DNA of 64,000 bases from Thermosynechococcaceae cyanobacterium MS004 (GCA_022402525.1 JAKRSB010000146.1:1-64000); one strand, 5' to 3'; positions 45,258-55,198 are shown, counted from the first letter of the stretch. The notes: generated by a model from the sequence alone, not told the origin. A program made the numbers and translations.

Positions 45258-45360
45258 CGCGTTCTGGAATGGTGCGCTCTGGAGTAACATCTTCTGGATG
45301 TATGGTGAATTCACCGATCGCTTAAGTTCAACGTGAGTTCGATGATGCACTTGAAGCCCC

Positions 45361-45483
45361 TCACCCCAAACCCCTCTCCCAAAGGCGAGGGGCTTAAGAA
45401 GCTTGATTGTTCATTGCCCCTCCTTTTCCCTAGGGAAAAGGGGGATGGGAGGATGAGGGGCGGTTGTTTTGGGTTGAACTCAC
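45361..45483. repeat. dispersed palindromic repeat, copy A
   Basis: CCCCTCTCCCAAAGGCGAGGGG and a second arm around CTCCTTTTCCCTAGGGAAAA form two hairpins. The unit ends TTGTTTTGGGTTGAACT. A diverged copy is at 62195-62314. Such non-coding repeats are common in cyanobacterial genomes. Confidence 0.75.
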
Positions 45484-45532
45484 ATTAAGTTCAAAGATCT
45501 CTGAATGAAGATCACCGAGTGAAGATCATGAA

Positions 45533-46768
45533 ATGAAAATTGCAATTATTACCTCTGGCTTTTTGCCGGTCATTGATGGCGTTACCGTGAGCGGGATGCA
45601 GCGCCTCCAGAAGCTTAGCGAGTGGGGCCATGAGGTGCTGCTGCTGTGCCCAGATTACCAATCCCTGAGCCACATCTACCCCAATTGGAAAGACTTTACC
45701 GGAGAGATTTTACCTGGTGTAAGGGTGGTTAATCTTTCGAGTACCCCGTTTATGGACTTAGAGTATGAGCGCAATGTGTCTCCATTTTCCTACGGAGCAG
45801 TGACCCAGGCGCTTCAGGACTTTCAGCCAGATATTGTGCATGTGGATGAGCCGGAGCGGCTCTTTTTTGGGTTCTTTCGAGTTCCGGGTGTTGCTTATGC
45901 TAGAAGACATAACATTCCCTGCGCTGGCTTTTTTCGCACCAACTTTTTAGACTATGTCGAAGACTTTATTCCCTTGCCAGCCCCTGCGATCGCGGTCATT
46001 CGTTTTTTCTTCCGCCAGATTATCCTGTATGTCTATCATCACTACGACGTAACGCTAGTATCGAGTCGGGTGACGCATCAAAAGCTGCTTGAGTTGGGCT
46101 TTCGCAATACGCGCTATGGAAACCTACTGGGGTTTGAGCCCAATACCTTTGGGGCAGCCAGCCGTCAGCCTCAGTTTTGGCAAGACCGCTATCAGCTAGA
46201 TCTTAGCGCTCACGTTAAGCTGCTATTTCTAGGACGCTTAACGCCAGATAAGGGCTGGGACTTTACTCTCGAAGCCCTTGCCCAGTTTCCTCAAACCAGC
46301 GCGATCGCCGTTGTGGTGGCGGGGGATGGCCCGCTGCGGGACAGGATCGAGACAAGGCTTGCTGAGCTCAAGATTACGGCGCATTTCCTGGGCAGGGTCT
46401 CCCCAGAAGATGTGCCGATGCTGCTGACCAATAGCGATATCCACATCACAGCCTCCACCAAAGAAACCAGAGGCTTAACAATCCTGGAAGCGTTTGCGGC
46501 GGGGATTCCCGTCTTGGCCCCCAATGCGGGTGGGGTGGTGGAAAATATCCAAGACGGTCGCAACGGACTGCTGTTTGCCCCCAATGACCCCAAAGAGTTT
46601 GGGCAAAAACTAGGGCAGCTCGTGGGCGATCGCAATCTGCGGGAGGAAATGGGACGCTATGCAAAATCAAGCGTCGCGCAGTATAGCTGGGAAAATACGG
46701 TCAAAAACTTGGTTGAGATCTGGACAGATCTCATTGCCAAAACAGCTAAAAACGCAGCGAGCTTGTGA
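45533..46768 (+). CDS. GT4 family glycosyltransferase (SqdX-like)
   Basis: 411 residues, two Rossmann domains. N-terminal: KIAIITSGFLPVIDGVTVSG, and DIVHVDEPERLFFG. C-terminal: LLFLGRLTPDKGWDFTLEAL, AGDGPLRDRIETRLAEL and the sugar-nucleotide site STKETRGLTILEAFAAGIPV, with the Glu-x7-Glu motif. It resembles SqdX and other glycolipid or mannosyltransferases, so transfer of a sugar to a lipid or polysaccharide is likely; the acceptor is not known. Convergent with thyD, 28 bp apart. Confidence 0.88.
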   Translation: MKIAIITSGFLPVIDGVTVSGMQRLQKLSEWGHEVLLLCPDYQSLSHIYPNWKDFTGEILPGVRVVNLSSTPFMDLEYERNVSPFSYGAVTQALQDFQPDIVHVDEPERLFFGFFRVPGVAYARRHNIPCAGFFRTNFLDYVEDFIPLPAPAIAVIRFFFRQIILYVYHHYDVTLVSSRVTHQKLLELGFRNTRYGNLLGFEPNTFGAASRQPQFWQDRYQLDLSAHVKLLFLGRLTPDKGWDFTLEALAQFPQTSAIAVVVAGDGPLRDRIETRLAELKITAHFLGRVSPEDVPMLLTNSDIHITASTKETRGLTILEAFAAGIPVLAPNAGGVVENIQDGRNGLLFAPNDPKEFGQKLGQLVGDRNLREEMGRYAKSSVAQYSWENTVKNLVEIWTDLIAKTAKNAASL

Positions 46769-46796
46769 GTAGCTTGTGAGTAGAACGATGAGCAGG

Positions 46797-47702
46797 CTAC
46801 TGGATAATCTGCTGGAGCGCGGCCTTTACCGTAGGGTATTGAAACTGAAACCCTGTCGCCTCGGTTTGCTGGGGCAGCACGCGCTGGCCTTCTAGGACAA
46901 GCTTTGCAGCTTCGCCCAAGAGCAGTTCCAGCGCAAAATCTGGCACCGGAAGCCATGAAGGACGGTTCACGACCTGCCCTAAGGCCTGACAAAACTCGCT
47001 CATGCGCACCGGGTTAGGGGCTGTCCCATTTAAGACGCCTGCGGTGGAGGAGTCTGTTAAGGCTTTGAGAATAAGGGTAATCAAGTCTTCTCGATGGATC
47101 CAAGATACCCACTGCTGTCCGCTGCCTAAGGGCCCTCCCGCAAACACCTGAAAGGGCAGCATCATGCGCGCCAGGACGCCGCCCCCAGCCCCCAGCACAA
47201 TGCCAATCCGGATAATGGCAAGTCGGGCGCCGCTGGCTTTAACCTGCTCTGCTGCGGCCTCCCAGCCTTGGCAGACCTGGGCTAAAAAGTCAGTGCCAGG
47301 GGCGCTGGTTTCTTCAAAGGTGGTGGTTTCGCTGGTGCCGTAGTACCCCACCGCAGAGGCATTCACCAATACAGCGGGCTTAGAATTTGCCTGAGCGATC
47401 GCTTCGACAATCTTCTGGGTTCCTAGGGTGCGGCTTTCTAAGACCTCTTGTTTAATGCTGTCACTCCAGCGGGTGGCTAGTGGTTCCCCCGCGAGGTTGA
47501 TGACCCCATCGCAGCCAGAAATAGACTGCTGCCAAGCACCGGAGACTTTTGGGCTATATTCCACCACCTCAGCCTGAGGGAATTTTGACTGTGCCTGAGC
47601 GGGATTGCGCGTCAACAACAAAACCTGATGCCCCTCTGCTTGCAGTCGCTCGACTAATCGGGAGCCAATAAAGCCCGTTCCGCCTGTGACTGCAACTTTC
47701 AT
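46797..47702 (-). CDS. thyD: TIGR01777 / ThyD-like NAD-dependent epimerase
   Basis: 301 residues of the extended SDR fold. The nucleotide-binding loop is [11 protein letters not shown] (residues 6-16); [16 protein letters not shown] and [19 protein letters not shown] follow. The C-terminal DUF1731 part is [20 protein letters not shown]. In Synechocystis the homologous ThyD is a thylakoid protein affecting cell division, and the plant homologue is GC1. The symbol is by homology. The catalytic Tyr is retained in VGYYG. Confidence 0.88.
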   Translation of the reverse strand: MKVAVTGGTGFIGSRLVERLQAEGHQVLLLTRNPAQAQSKFPQAEVVEYSPKVSGAWQQSISGCDGVINLAGEPLATRWSDSIKQEVLESRTLGTQKIVEAIAQANSKPAVLVNASAVGYYGTSETTTFEETSAPGTDFLAQVCQGWEAAAEQVKASGARLAIIRIGIVLGAGGGVLARMMLPFQVFAGGPLGSGQQWVSWIHREDLITLILKALTDSSTAGVLNGTAPNPVRMSEFCQALGQVVNRPSWLPVPDFALELLLGEAAKLVLEGQRVLPQQTEATGFQFQYPTVKAALQQIIQ

Positions 47703-48210
47703 ACTCTAATGTCCTTTCTGCTCCAATCTTCCCCTTAGTCTAGTCTGTCTTGAGAATGTTCATCCTCAAAATGTCGCAGTTCATTCGTTGTAAGGGTACT
47801 TTATAAAGACTTACTTCTCAGAGCAAGCCTTTAATTTGAAATTCTTTGAAAGCAATCTAAGGAATCTTGTTCAAAACCTGATTAAAACTGGAAACCAACC
47901 CATCAAAAATAAGTCTTAAGAACTATATCTCCACGCCTAAGCTGCTCAAAAAAGCCGACTGGCAAAAGATTAAGCAAAGTTGAAGACAAGGCTGAGATTT
48001 GTTTTTGCAGAGAAAAATCCCGTGCAAGACCGTCATTAATTCTCTTTTATTCTTTGTATATATAAATAATAAAAGTTCAAAGAAGATATTTTCTTTTCAG
48101 TTTTTGTGCAATTGATTAAAGCTGAATCACGAATGGGGCACTCTAAAAATATAGGCGAATCAAACTTGAACGTCTTTCCATAAAACCCTTGCATTGCTGC
48201 CTAATACGGT
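47703..48210. other. 508-bp intergenic region
   Basis: No gene seen. The second half is AT-rich (TATATATAAATAATAAAAG at about 48057) and could hold the promoter of the gene at 48211. No operator recognised. Confidence 0.5.
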
Positions 48211-49065
48211 ATGAACTCTCAATCTGATTGTGACGAGGCAATGGACAGCTTGTGGCGCAAGATGGCCACTTCTGGCAATGTTGAGTCTCAAACCTTCCTC
48301 AGCCCCCCAATGACTCTAGAGATCGGGCTAACCGAACGCCTTCAGCCTGACTTGAGCAGCAGCTTAGTTTTAGAAAGGTGTTCATCTTTTACTTTCCTAC
48401 AGGAACAATCAACCCAGATGTACTACGTCTGCGATGGACAGGAAGCACTTCTCAAGACCGAGCAATGGGCTGATGCCTATCGAGGATGGCTTGCGTTGCG
48501 TCGTTCGTCCTCGCTCAATCTTCAGCCTACGCCCGCCTCTGTTGAGGAACTCCATGACTGGGTCAGTCGCCATCAAGACAATCCTCATTTTGGTCAGCTC
48601 CTCTATAGCTGCGATCGCCAATTTCAGGGTTTGCTGCAGTACCACGTCCGGCTCTCCGAAACCCATGCCTTGCGCTGGGCACCCCCTCACCCCCAATTCC
48701 ATGCACCGGGTCAGTTAGTCGTAGATCTGCTGGGGCGGCGGCGGCATCGTCCGGCAAAGTGGGTGGAGCCTCGCGCTGCCGATAGCGTGGCTGATGCGCT
48801 GCACCGATCCATTCACACCATTCACGACCGCTATCAGTTTGACCTATACCGCTTCAATAGCGAGCATTGGGCAAGACTGGTCACCACAGGCCAAAGCCGC
48901 TCATTCCAAAGCGCAGACCTTCACGCTTACTGGCTCAAGCAAGTCCAGACGCAAGCCTTGGCGTCAGGGATTGATCCCTTAGATTGCGATAACAGCGTCT
49001 GTCCCACGATTGTGGAAGAGAATTTAGAGATGCAGATGCTGTTATTAATGGCGATCGCGCCCTAG
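48211..49065 (+). CDS. hypothetical protein with a possible LRAT-like motif
   Basis: 284 residues, no signal peptide. The C-terminal half has PQFHAPGQLVVDLL (His164), and YRFNSEHWARLVTTGQ at 213-228. FNSEHW resembles the NCEHF motif of the LRAT/NlpC-P60 permuted hydrolases, but the nucleophile Cys is Ser217 here. If related, it is a Ser variant or a non-catalytic form; this is only a motif resemblance. The N-terminal half (LERCSSFTFLQEQSTQMYYV) is not recognised. Its neighbours give no clue to function. Confidence 0.7.
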   Translation: MNSQSDCDEAMDSLWRKMATSGNVESQTFLSPPMTLEIGLTERLQPDLSSSLVLERCSSFTFLQEQSTQMYYVCDGQEALLKTEQWADAYRGWLALRRSSSLNLQPTPASVEELHDWVSRHQDNPHFGQLLYSCDRQFQGLLQYHVRLSETHALRWAPPHPQFHAPGQLVVDLLGRRRHRPAKWVEPRAADSVADALHRSIHTIHDRYQFDLYRFNSEHWARLVTTGQSRSFQSADLHAYWLKQVQTQALASGIDPLDCDNSVCPTIVEENLEMQMLLLMAIAP

Positions 49066-49153
49066 CCCATGAGCTGCCCTCAACCCTGAAGCTGAGATGC
49101 TTTCTCACCCAACGTCAGCGCTTAGGGGACAGCTTGAGCGCGCTCGATTGATG

Positions 49154-49702
49154 TTATTGAGGCTGCTTCAGCCACTGAATTTTGATTGGGGTGCCCACCT
49201 TAAGCCCTAGAGACGCTGTACGTCCGCCTCGCACCTCAATGACCTGATCCACCAGATCCTTGGGGCCGTAGGTGGGGCAAGGTTCGGCGGTACAGGGCGG
49301 TGCATTCTCAATAATGGCCACAACCTTTCCTTCCCGCAAAAAAATCATGTCCAGGCTAATGCGGCAGTGCTTCATCCAAAAGCTCACCTGCTGAGCCGGA
49401 CGAAAGGGAAACAGCATCCCGCGATTGGGCGGCAAGAACGTCCGGTACATGAGACCCATGGCCTGCTGCTGAGGCGTTTGGGCAACCTCTAGCTTAAAGG
49501 TTTCGCGTCCAATGACGGCTGTGGCCGAAATCGGCAAGACCTGTCCCGGCACCCGACTGGCGATCGCGGTTGTCTCCTGGCTGTGTAGCCCTGTCAGCCA
49601 ACACCCGCCCATGAGCAGCGCCGCAGTGCCTAAAATACTCAGCAACAGAAACTGCTTCTTCAAGCGTTTTGCCCTAAATTGACTTTTCCACTGACCCGCC
49701 AT
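49154..49702 (-). CDS. DUF192 lipoprotein
   Basis: About 182 residues from the ATG at 49702. A signal peptide with lipobox (LLMGGC) precedes the DUF192 domain: FKLEVAQTPQQQAMGLMYRT, then GMLFPFRPAQQVSFWMKHCR, SLDMIFL, VVAIIENAPPC and QVIEVRGGRTASLGLKVG. DUF192 proteins are small extracytoplasmic proteins of unknown activity. An ATG at 49801 would add a basic repeat (KGFRLKD) and overlap the regulator gene by 20 bp; either start is possible. Confidence 0.85.
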   Translation of the reverse strand: MAGQWKSQFRAKRLKKQFLLLSILGTAALLMGGCWLTGLHSQETTAIASRVPGQVLPISATAVIGRETFKLEVAQTPQQQAMGLMYRTFLPPNRGMLFPFRPAQQVSFWMKHCRISLDMIFLREGKVVAIIENAPPCTAEPCPTYGPKDLVDQVIEVRGGRTASLGLKVGTPIKIQWLKQPQ

Positions 49703-49781
49703 CGTCTTCAGCGAGAAACCCTTCAGTCGGAAATCCTTCAGCCGGAAACCCTTTAATCGAACAATCTTGACGCCGTGGCGC

Positions 49782-50474
49782 TTAAGCATCTCGAAGGGCA
49801 TAGCCCACTCCGCGAATCGTATAAATCAGCCTTTTTTCGCCCTCTCCCTCAATCTTTAAGCGTAAGTATCGAATATAGACCTCAATCACATTCGACTCTC
49901 CTAAAAAATCATAGCCCCACACATTTTCAAGAATCTGCTCTCGCGTCAGGACTTCGCGGGGATGCTCCATCAAAAACTTGAGCAGGTCATATTCCTTCAT
50001 GGTGAGATTAATCACCCGGTCAGAGCGCATCGCCTTCCGTGTTGCTAAATCTAGCACCAGGCTATCAAACTTCAAGGTTTCACCCGGAGTGGCACTGGAC
50101 GGCTGAAGGTAGAGACGCACAAAATTCAGAAAAGGGTCGCTGCGGTAGGGTTTTACAAAATAGTCATCCGCACCCGCCTCTAGGCAAGCCACCCGATCTT
50201 CTACAGAGTCATGCTCCATCACCAGCACCAGCGGAATTGCAACGCCAGCCAGTCGGAGCTGTTTACACAACTCCAAGCCAGAGGCTTTGCCTAAACACTC
50301 TTCAAGGACAACGAGATCAGGACGTTCCCCAACGGCAGGAAGCACCTCGGCGATCGCCTGGATCGGCTTAACGTCATAGCCAGACTGCACTAGGTCGGCA
50401 CTGGCCGCATCAGATAAGGGTAGATCGGACAGGACGGTTAAAATTGTGGGGCGGAAGGAGGAATTCATATACAA
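49782..50474 (-). CDS. OmpR-family response regulator with atypical receiver
   Basis: 230 residues. The C-terminal winged helix is standard: TMKEYDLLKFLMEHPREVLT, VWGYDFLGESNVIEVYIRYL, and IYTIRGVGYALR. The receiver is degenerate: the acceptor Asp is replaced by Glu58 (DLVVLEEC) and the N-terminal acidic pair is LSDLPLSD rather than DDD-type. The Lys of YFVKPY is kept. It may therefore act without phosphorylation, like NblR or ManR-type variants of cyanobacteria. No histidine kinase is adjacent. The DUF192 gene follows at once. Confidence 0.87.
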   Translation of the reverse strand: MYMNSSFRPTILTVLSDLPLSDAASADLVQSGYDVKPIQAIAEVLPAVGERPDLVVLEECLGKASGLELCKQLRLAGVAIPLVLVMEHDSVEDRVACLEAGADDYFVKPYRSDPFLNFVRLYLQPSSATPGETLKFDSLVLDLATRKAMRSDRVINLTMKEYDLLKFLMEHPREVLTREQILENVWGYDFLGESNVIEVYIRYLRLKIEGEGEKRLIYTIRGVGYALRDA

Positions 50475-50603
50475 ACGCTCATGATGGGTGTTTTAAATGG
50501 GTGTTTTAAATGGGTGCTTCTAACGGATGTTTCTAATGGGTGTTTGTAGATCAGTGTTTGTAGATCAGTGTTTGTAGATCAATGTTTGCAGCCCGCCAAT
50601 CGC
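50475..50603. repeat. tandem duplications upstream of the regulator gene
   Basis: Two runs: TGGGTGTTTTAAA-type units (about 50486-50545, about four imperfect copies) and GTTTGTAGATCA (50544-50589, three to four copies). They sit between the regulator start and the stop of the next gene, so they may alter its promoter spacing. Confidence 0.75.
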
Positions 50604-51224
50604 CTAAGGACGGAGAATCATCTGCCACTCATCTGTAGCCGGAGACTGCACTGGCACCGTAGTTTCTCCTACCACGTAAGGCCCCCAGTATCGCCGAGAA
50701 CCGTCCAGGGCAAACGCAACCAGGATGTCTCCCCGCTCTAGGGTAAGCTTTCCTGACGGTAACGAAAGCAATAGGCCCTCTTGGCTCCCCTCACTCGGTG
50801 CAAAGTCCCAATGGGCCGGCTTGCGATCGCGCTTTAGTGCGCTATTGGTTTGTGCGCCGTTGGTTTGCGCTTCATTGGTTTGCGCTTCATTTGACATCGC
50901 AGGGGACTGAGACAAAAGTACCACCCGCAGCGCGTAGTCGCTTTGATTACTCACCCGCAGGCCATTCTTAAGGGCCTGCGCTGGCGAGGGGGGGGAAGGG
51001 GCTACTGCACGAGGGGACGGACTCGTCGCCGGAGTCGTCGGAGCAGTCGTTGGCCTTGTGCTGAGGATGGGGGGTTCTGTATCGCTGGGTGACTCAATCC
51101 ACAGGCGGAACTGAAGCTGAGTCAGGACAAATGCAGCTCCACCCCCCACCAGCGCCGCTACAATCAGCGACACAATAGAGGGCTTTGGGCTGGGTTTGGC
51201 GTGGTTTTCTGCTGGCTGCGTCAT
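50604..51224 (-). CDS. hypothetical single-pass membrane protein
   Basis: 206 residues. A cytoplasmic N-terminus, one helix (IVSLIVAALVGGGAAFVLTQL), a Pro/Thr/Ser-rich spacer (SPSPRAVAPSPPSPAQ) and an extracytoplasmic domain (LRVSNQSDYALRVVLLSQSP ... DEWQMIL). Between them is a TNEAQ unit repeated three times from a 15-bp repeat. No family recognised; the beta-rich end suggests binding outside the membrane. Confidence 0.72.
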   Translation of the reverse strand: MTQPAENHAKPSPKPSIVSLIVAALVGGGAAFVLTQLQFRLWIESPSDTEPPILSTRPTTAPTTPATSPSPRAVAPSPPSPAQALKNGLRVSNQSDYALRVVLLSQSPAMSNEAQTNEAQTNGAQTNSALKRDRKPAHWDFAPSEGSQEGLLLSLPSGKLTLERGDILVAFALDGSRRYWGPYVVGETTVPVQSPATDEWQMILRP

Positions 51225-51455
51225 GCCTCTACTCTAAGCGGTCAGAACCGCTTTTGCCGATTCGCTCAGAGCGGCTATCTTAGCGCAAATCTCTCAGCAC
51301 AACTCTCTCAACGCAACTCTCTCAGAGAACCGTTGGCACAAGACTACTCACATAGAGCGTCACTTACATAGAGCATCACATAGAGCGATCGCCCAGAAGC
51401 CTGTTCAGCAAACAGCTCAGAAGCCTGTCCAGCAACCATCCCCACAAACGACTCC

Positions 51456-52676
51456 CTAGAGCGCCTGATCTGAAAATACTCTGAGGGTTTCGGGCTGCGC
51501 AGATAGTCTAACCGTGGTGCCGACTGTTAGGCTATTGTCTCGGCTGAGCGCGTGGAGCCTTTGGCCAGAGGGCGCTTGTAGACAGTACCGATAATCTCTC
51601 CCCAAGAACTGGCGATCGCGCACCACAACTCGCCCCTGAGGGTCTGCATGAAGCATCAGCGCTTCTTGACGAATCATGAGCCAGCCGCGAGCGATGTTTA
51701 CCTGCTCCGTTTCAGCAGCATTTTTGACACCCACAAAAGCACTCGATTCAGGCGCTCCTATTCCAGATACTTCTACCCCAGATACTTCTACTCCAGATGC
51801 TTCTACTTCAAAAGCCCCGACTTCTGTTTTCCAAATCTTGTCAAGACGTTGGGCGGCCAGAAAATTGGCCTGGGTGACAAAATCCGCCACAAAGCGAGAC
51901 GCTGGTGAACTGTAGACCGCTTCGGGCGTACCCATCTGCTCTATTCGTCCTGCGCGCATCACGGCAACTTGATCAGAAATTGCGAGGGCTTCTTCTTGGT
52001 CGTGGGTAACGAAGACTGCGGAGGTCTGAGCGGCTTTTAGAATCGTGCGCAGTTCTTGACGGAGGTGTAGCCGCACCTGCACATCTAGGTTACTGAGCGG
52101 TTCGTCTAGGAGCACCAGCTTGGGCTTGGGCGCTAGGGCACGGGCTAGGGCTATTCGCTGCTGCTGTCCGCCAGAAAGTTCATGAGGGTAGCGGCGCTGG
52201 AGGCCGTCCAGTCCAACCAGCTCCAGAACTTCTAAAACTCTTCGCTGGATAAATTCGGCCGCACGCTGCCTTTTAAGGTGACCTGTACTGTTCTTTAGGC
52301 CAAAGGCAATGTTTTCAAAAACGTTCAGGTGCGGGAATAGAGCAAAATCCTGAAACACCATGCCCACACCTCGCTCTTCAGTCGGCACCGTGAGTTGGGG
52401 GCTAGACACAAGGCGATCGCCCAGCAAAATTGAGCCAGATTCCGTTGACTCAAACCCAGCAATCAATCGCAATAGGGTCGTTTTGCCACATCCTGAGGGG
52501 CCAAGCAACCCTAAAATATTGCCCTGCTCTAAACGGAGGCTAATCGCCTCGACGGCTGGCGTCGACTGGGCTGCATAGGCTTTTGTAATGTTTTGAAGTT
52601 CAAGAATAGAGCGCGATTCAGGCTTTCTGACAGAATCTCTCACTGGCACACTCTGAAGGGAGGAAGATAGGGGCAT
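51456..52676 (-). CDS. futC: iron(III) ABC transporter ATP-binding protein (FutC/FbpC-like)
   Basis: About 406 residues from the ATG at 52676. Walker A GPSGCGKTT, Q-loop MVFQDFALFPHL, signature LSGGQQQRIALARAL, Walker B LVLLDEPLSNLD and switch VFVTHDQEEAL are intact. The C-terminal regulatory domain has TOBE-like strands (VVVRDRQFLGRDYRYCLQAP) and an inserted repeat, EASGVEVSGVEVSG, from an 18-bp unit (51753-51812). It is divergent from the permease 439 bp away. Iron specificity is by family likeness; a start at 52781 is an alternative. Confidence 0.85.
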   Translation of the reverse strand: MPLSSSLQSVPVRDSVRKPESRSILELQNITKAYAAQSTPAVEAISLRLEQGNILGLLGPSGCGKTTLLRLIAGFESTESGSILLGDRLVSSPQLTVPTEERGVGMVFQDFALFPHLNVFENIAFGLKNSTGHLKRQRAAEFIQRRVLEVLELVGLDGLQRRYPHELSGGQQQRIALARALAPKPKLVLLDEPLSNLDVQVRLHLRQELRTILKAAQTSAVFVTHDQEEALAISDQVAVMRAGRIEQMGTPEAVYSSPASRFVADFVTQANFLAAQRLDKIWKTEVGAFEVEASGVEVSGVEVSGIGAPESSAFVGVKNAAETEQVNIARGWLMIRQEALMLHADPQGRVVVRDRQFLGRDYRYCLQAPSGQRLHALSRDNSLTVGTTVRLSAQPETLRVFSDQAL

Positions 52677-52781
52677 GACTGCATTTGGACGAGTGGACGA
52701 GGAAGACAGGCTTAAATAAGATGAGATGAATGGTGAAGCGCCTTGAGCATAAGCCCTAGTTACCATCCAATGACCATCCAA

Positions 52782-53115
52782 TCATCATCCAGTCATCCTC
52801 TGGCCATCCTTGTGTGACATCGTCTAATGTCAGTCTAGTGAGGCTAGGATGATGCAAGGTTGCACTGCTTACGACCATCTTATTGCAAAATATATGCATT
52901 AGTCTATTGTTTCAACCTATCGCGTTGCGATCTTCTAGCCCTGATCTTTCCTGATCCCTGATTTTCAAAGATGTCTCAGTCATGATCTCAATCGCTAGAT
53001 ATCTCAATCGCTAGATACCTCAATTGCTAGATGTTGAAGCTCAGACCCAGCGTCTAGGTGCGGCGATCAGGAACCAAGGGTTGCTTTTTCTCAGTTTTTC
53101 AAGACGGTTTGCCCC
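52782..53115. other. 334-bp divergent intergenic region between futC and futB
   Basis: No gene seen. ATATCTCAATCGCTAG-type units are repeated about three times at 52985-53033, and CCATCC-type units near 52760-52810. I do not see a convincing Fur box (GATAATGATAATCATTATC-like). Confidence 0.5.
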
Positions 53116-54846
53116 ATGTCTAGAAGTTTGCCACCCCGCCGAGTGGGAAAAATATACCTCAGCTCAACCTGGTTGACCCGTTGTTACATTGGTGTCGTGC
53201 TGACCATTGCGGGGCTTGTGGCAACACCCGTTTTGGTCGTGCTCAGCCATATTTTTGGCGCTTCAGCCGCAGCCTGGCAGCATCTAGCGCAGACGGTTTT
53301 GCTGGGTTATGTCCTTAATTCCCTGCAGCTTATCTTGGGGGTTGGCTTTGGGACAGCAGTGCTGGGCATCGGGACGGCCTGGTGTGTGACGCTCTGTCGT
53401 TTTCCAGGGCGACATATTTTTGAGTGGGCGCTGTTGCTGCCCTTGGCGGTCCCGGCCTATGTGCTGGCCTATACCTACACCGATTTTTTAGATGTGGCAG
53501 GGCCAGTCCAGACCCTGCTCCGCGATCGCCTCAGTCTCTCGGTTCAGCAATACTGGTTTCCAGAAATACGCTCCGTGGGTGGGGCGATCGCCATGCTGAC
53601 CCTGGCGCTGTATCCCTATCTCTATATGCTGGCTAAGGTTGCGTTCCTGGAGCAGGCACGCAATACCCTAGAGGCGAGTCGTGCCCTTGGCAGCAGCCCT
53701 TGGCGTAGTTTTTGGGCGATCGCCTTACCCCTTGCGCGCCCCTCCATCATTGCCGGACTCTCCCTAGTGCTGATGGAAACCCTCAGTGACTTTGGCACCG
53801 TCCAATACTTTAGCGTTGATACCTTTACTACAGGCATCTATCGCACCTGGTCAGGCATGGGCGATCCAGCCACCGCCACCCAGCTTTCCGCCGTGTTGCT
53901 GTTGGGCATTTTAGGGCTGATTGTGCTAGAGCAATGGTCTCGTGGCCACGCCCGCTATTACCAAAATGGCTCTCAACACTCTGAACCCCTCTATTTCGTG
54001 CTGAGAGGGGTTAAAGCTTGGCTGGCCGTACTGCTTTGTGCATTGCCCCTAACCCTAGGCTTTTTGCTGCCCGTTACGCTGCTCTCCATGATGGCGTTTC
54101 GCTATGCTTCAGCAAACCTGACCCCAGACTTTTGGGGATTTGCCGCCAATAGTCTTACCCTCTCACTCAGTGCTGGCGCTATCACGGTTGTGCTGGCTAT
54201 TACCCTGGCCTATAGTCTGCGGCTGTACCCCACCAAGCTGCTGCGCACCGCCGGCAGAGTGGCGGCGATGGGCTACGCCATTCCTGGCTCGGTCATTGCG
54301 GTAGGCATCTCCATTCCCCTCGGCTGGGTCGCAAATATGGTCAACCGCACGAGCTTGAGCCTCTGGGGCACTCAGGCTGGCTGGGTGCTAAGCGGAACGG
54401 TGGGTGCGCTAATTTTTGCCTATGTTGTACGGTTTTTGGCTGTTTCTTTTAATACGGTTGAAGCCAGCCTGTCTAAAATCAAGCCCACCCTGGACGATGC
54501 CTCTCGAAGTTTGGGCTGTAGTCCCACCGCCACGCTCACTAAAGTCCACGTTCCGCTGATGTGGAGTGGTTTATTGACGGCCATGGTGCTCTGTTTTGTA
54601 GACATTATGAAAGAGCTCCCCGCCACGCTGATGATTCGCCCATTCAACTTTGATACCCTTGCGGTGCGCGTCTACCGACTGGCTTCTGATGAGCGCCTTG
54701 CCGAAGCTGCCGGCCCTTCCCTTGCCATCGTTGTGGTGGGGTTAATTCCGGTCTTGCTGCTCAGCCTCAGAATTACCAGAGGCCGCGATCGCCCCACCGC
54801 CGAATCTGCTACGCCCTACAGCCACCGCCCAAAAACAGCGCTTTAA
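53116..54846 (+). CDS. futB: iron(III) ABC transporter permease (FutB/FbpB-like)
   Basis: 576 residues, about 12 membrane helices in two homologous halves, as in fused FbpB/FutB permeases. Each half has an EAA loop: EASRALGSSPWRSFWAIALPLARPSI (about 190) and DASRSLGCSPTATLTKVHVPLMWSG (about 460). LMETLSDFGTVQYFSVDTFTTGIYRTW and DIMKELPATLMIRPFNFDTLAVRVY are typical of iron transporters. The periplasmic iron-binding protein (FutA) is not in the window. Divergent from futC. Confidence 0.88.
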   Translation: MSRSLPPRRVGKIYLSSTWLTRCYIGVVLTIAGLVATPVLVVLSHIFGASAAAWQHLAQTVLLGYVLNSLQLILGVGFGTAVLGIGTAWCVTLCRFPGRHIFEWALLLPLAVPAYVLAYTYTDFLDVAGPVQTLLRDRLSLSVQQYWFPEIRSVGGAIAMLTLALYPYLYMLAKVAFLEQARNTLEASRALGSSPWRSFWAIALPLARPSIIAGLSLVLMETLSDFGTVQYFSVDTFTTGIYRTWSGMGDPATATQLSAVLLLGILGLIVLEQWSRGHARYYQNGSQHSEPLYFVLRGVKAWLAVLLCALPLTLGFLLPVTLLSMMAFRYASANLTPDFWGFAANSLTLSLSAGAITVVLAITLAYSLRLYPTKLLRTAGRVAAMGYAIPGSVIAVGISIPLGWVANMVNRTSLSLWGTQAGWVLSGTVGALIFAYVVRFLAVSFNTVEASLSKIKPTLDDASRSLGCSPTATLTKVHVPLMWSGLLTAMVLCFVDIMKELPATLMIRPFNFDTLAVRVYRLASDERLAEAAGPSLAIVVVGLIPVLLLSLRITRGRDRPTAESATPYSHRPKTAL

Positions 54847-55198
54847 CTCAGCGCCCTAGCAGCAAGAAACTGGACTAGGCCATAAAAGCCGCTGGAATTT
54901 AAGACAAGCGGTCTACCGCAAAAGGGTCTACAGCAAAAGATTGACGCCGGAACATTTTTTACTGAATCAAACGTCTCGGAAGCACAGCGTGACATCTTAA
55001 GTCTGGTCTAATCTAGGCTCAGTTAATACCTAATTTACTTAGATTGATTTCCTGGAAGCTTCCAATGATAAGATGTCCGAAGTTTAACGCCTCATACTCA
55101 CCTCAAATCAATTACAGAGTGCATTCATGGTGTCAATAGGAACGGTTGGTGTGCGACAGCAGCGTGCTGGAAGTATCTTCTCTAAGGGGTTTCGACAG
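54847..55198. other. 352-bp intergenic region
   Basis: No gene seen. GGTCTACCGCAAAAGGGTCTACAGCAAAAG (54910-54940) is a twofold duplication. The last 70 bases before the next start would be translated only if its upstream ATG (55127) is used. Confidence 0.45.

Noticed and set aside
52782-53115. Fur box between futC and futB
   Set aside because: No sequence close to the Fur consensus could be found, although iron regulation is plausible.
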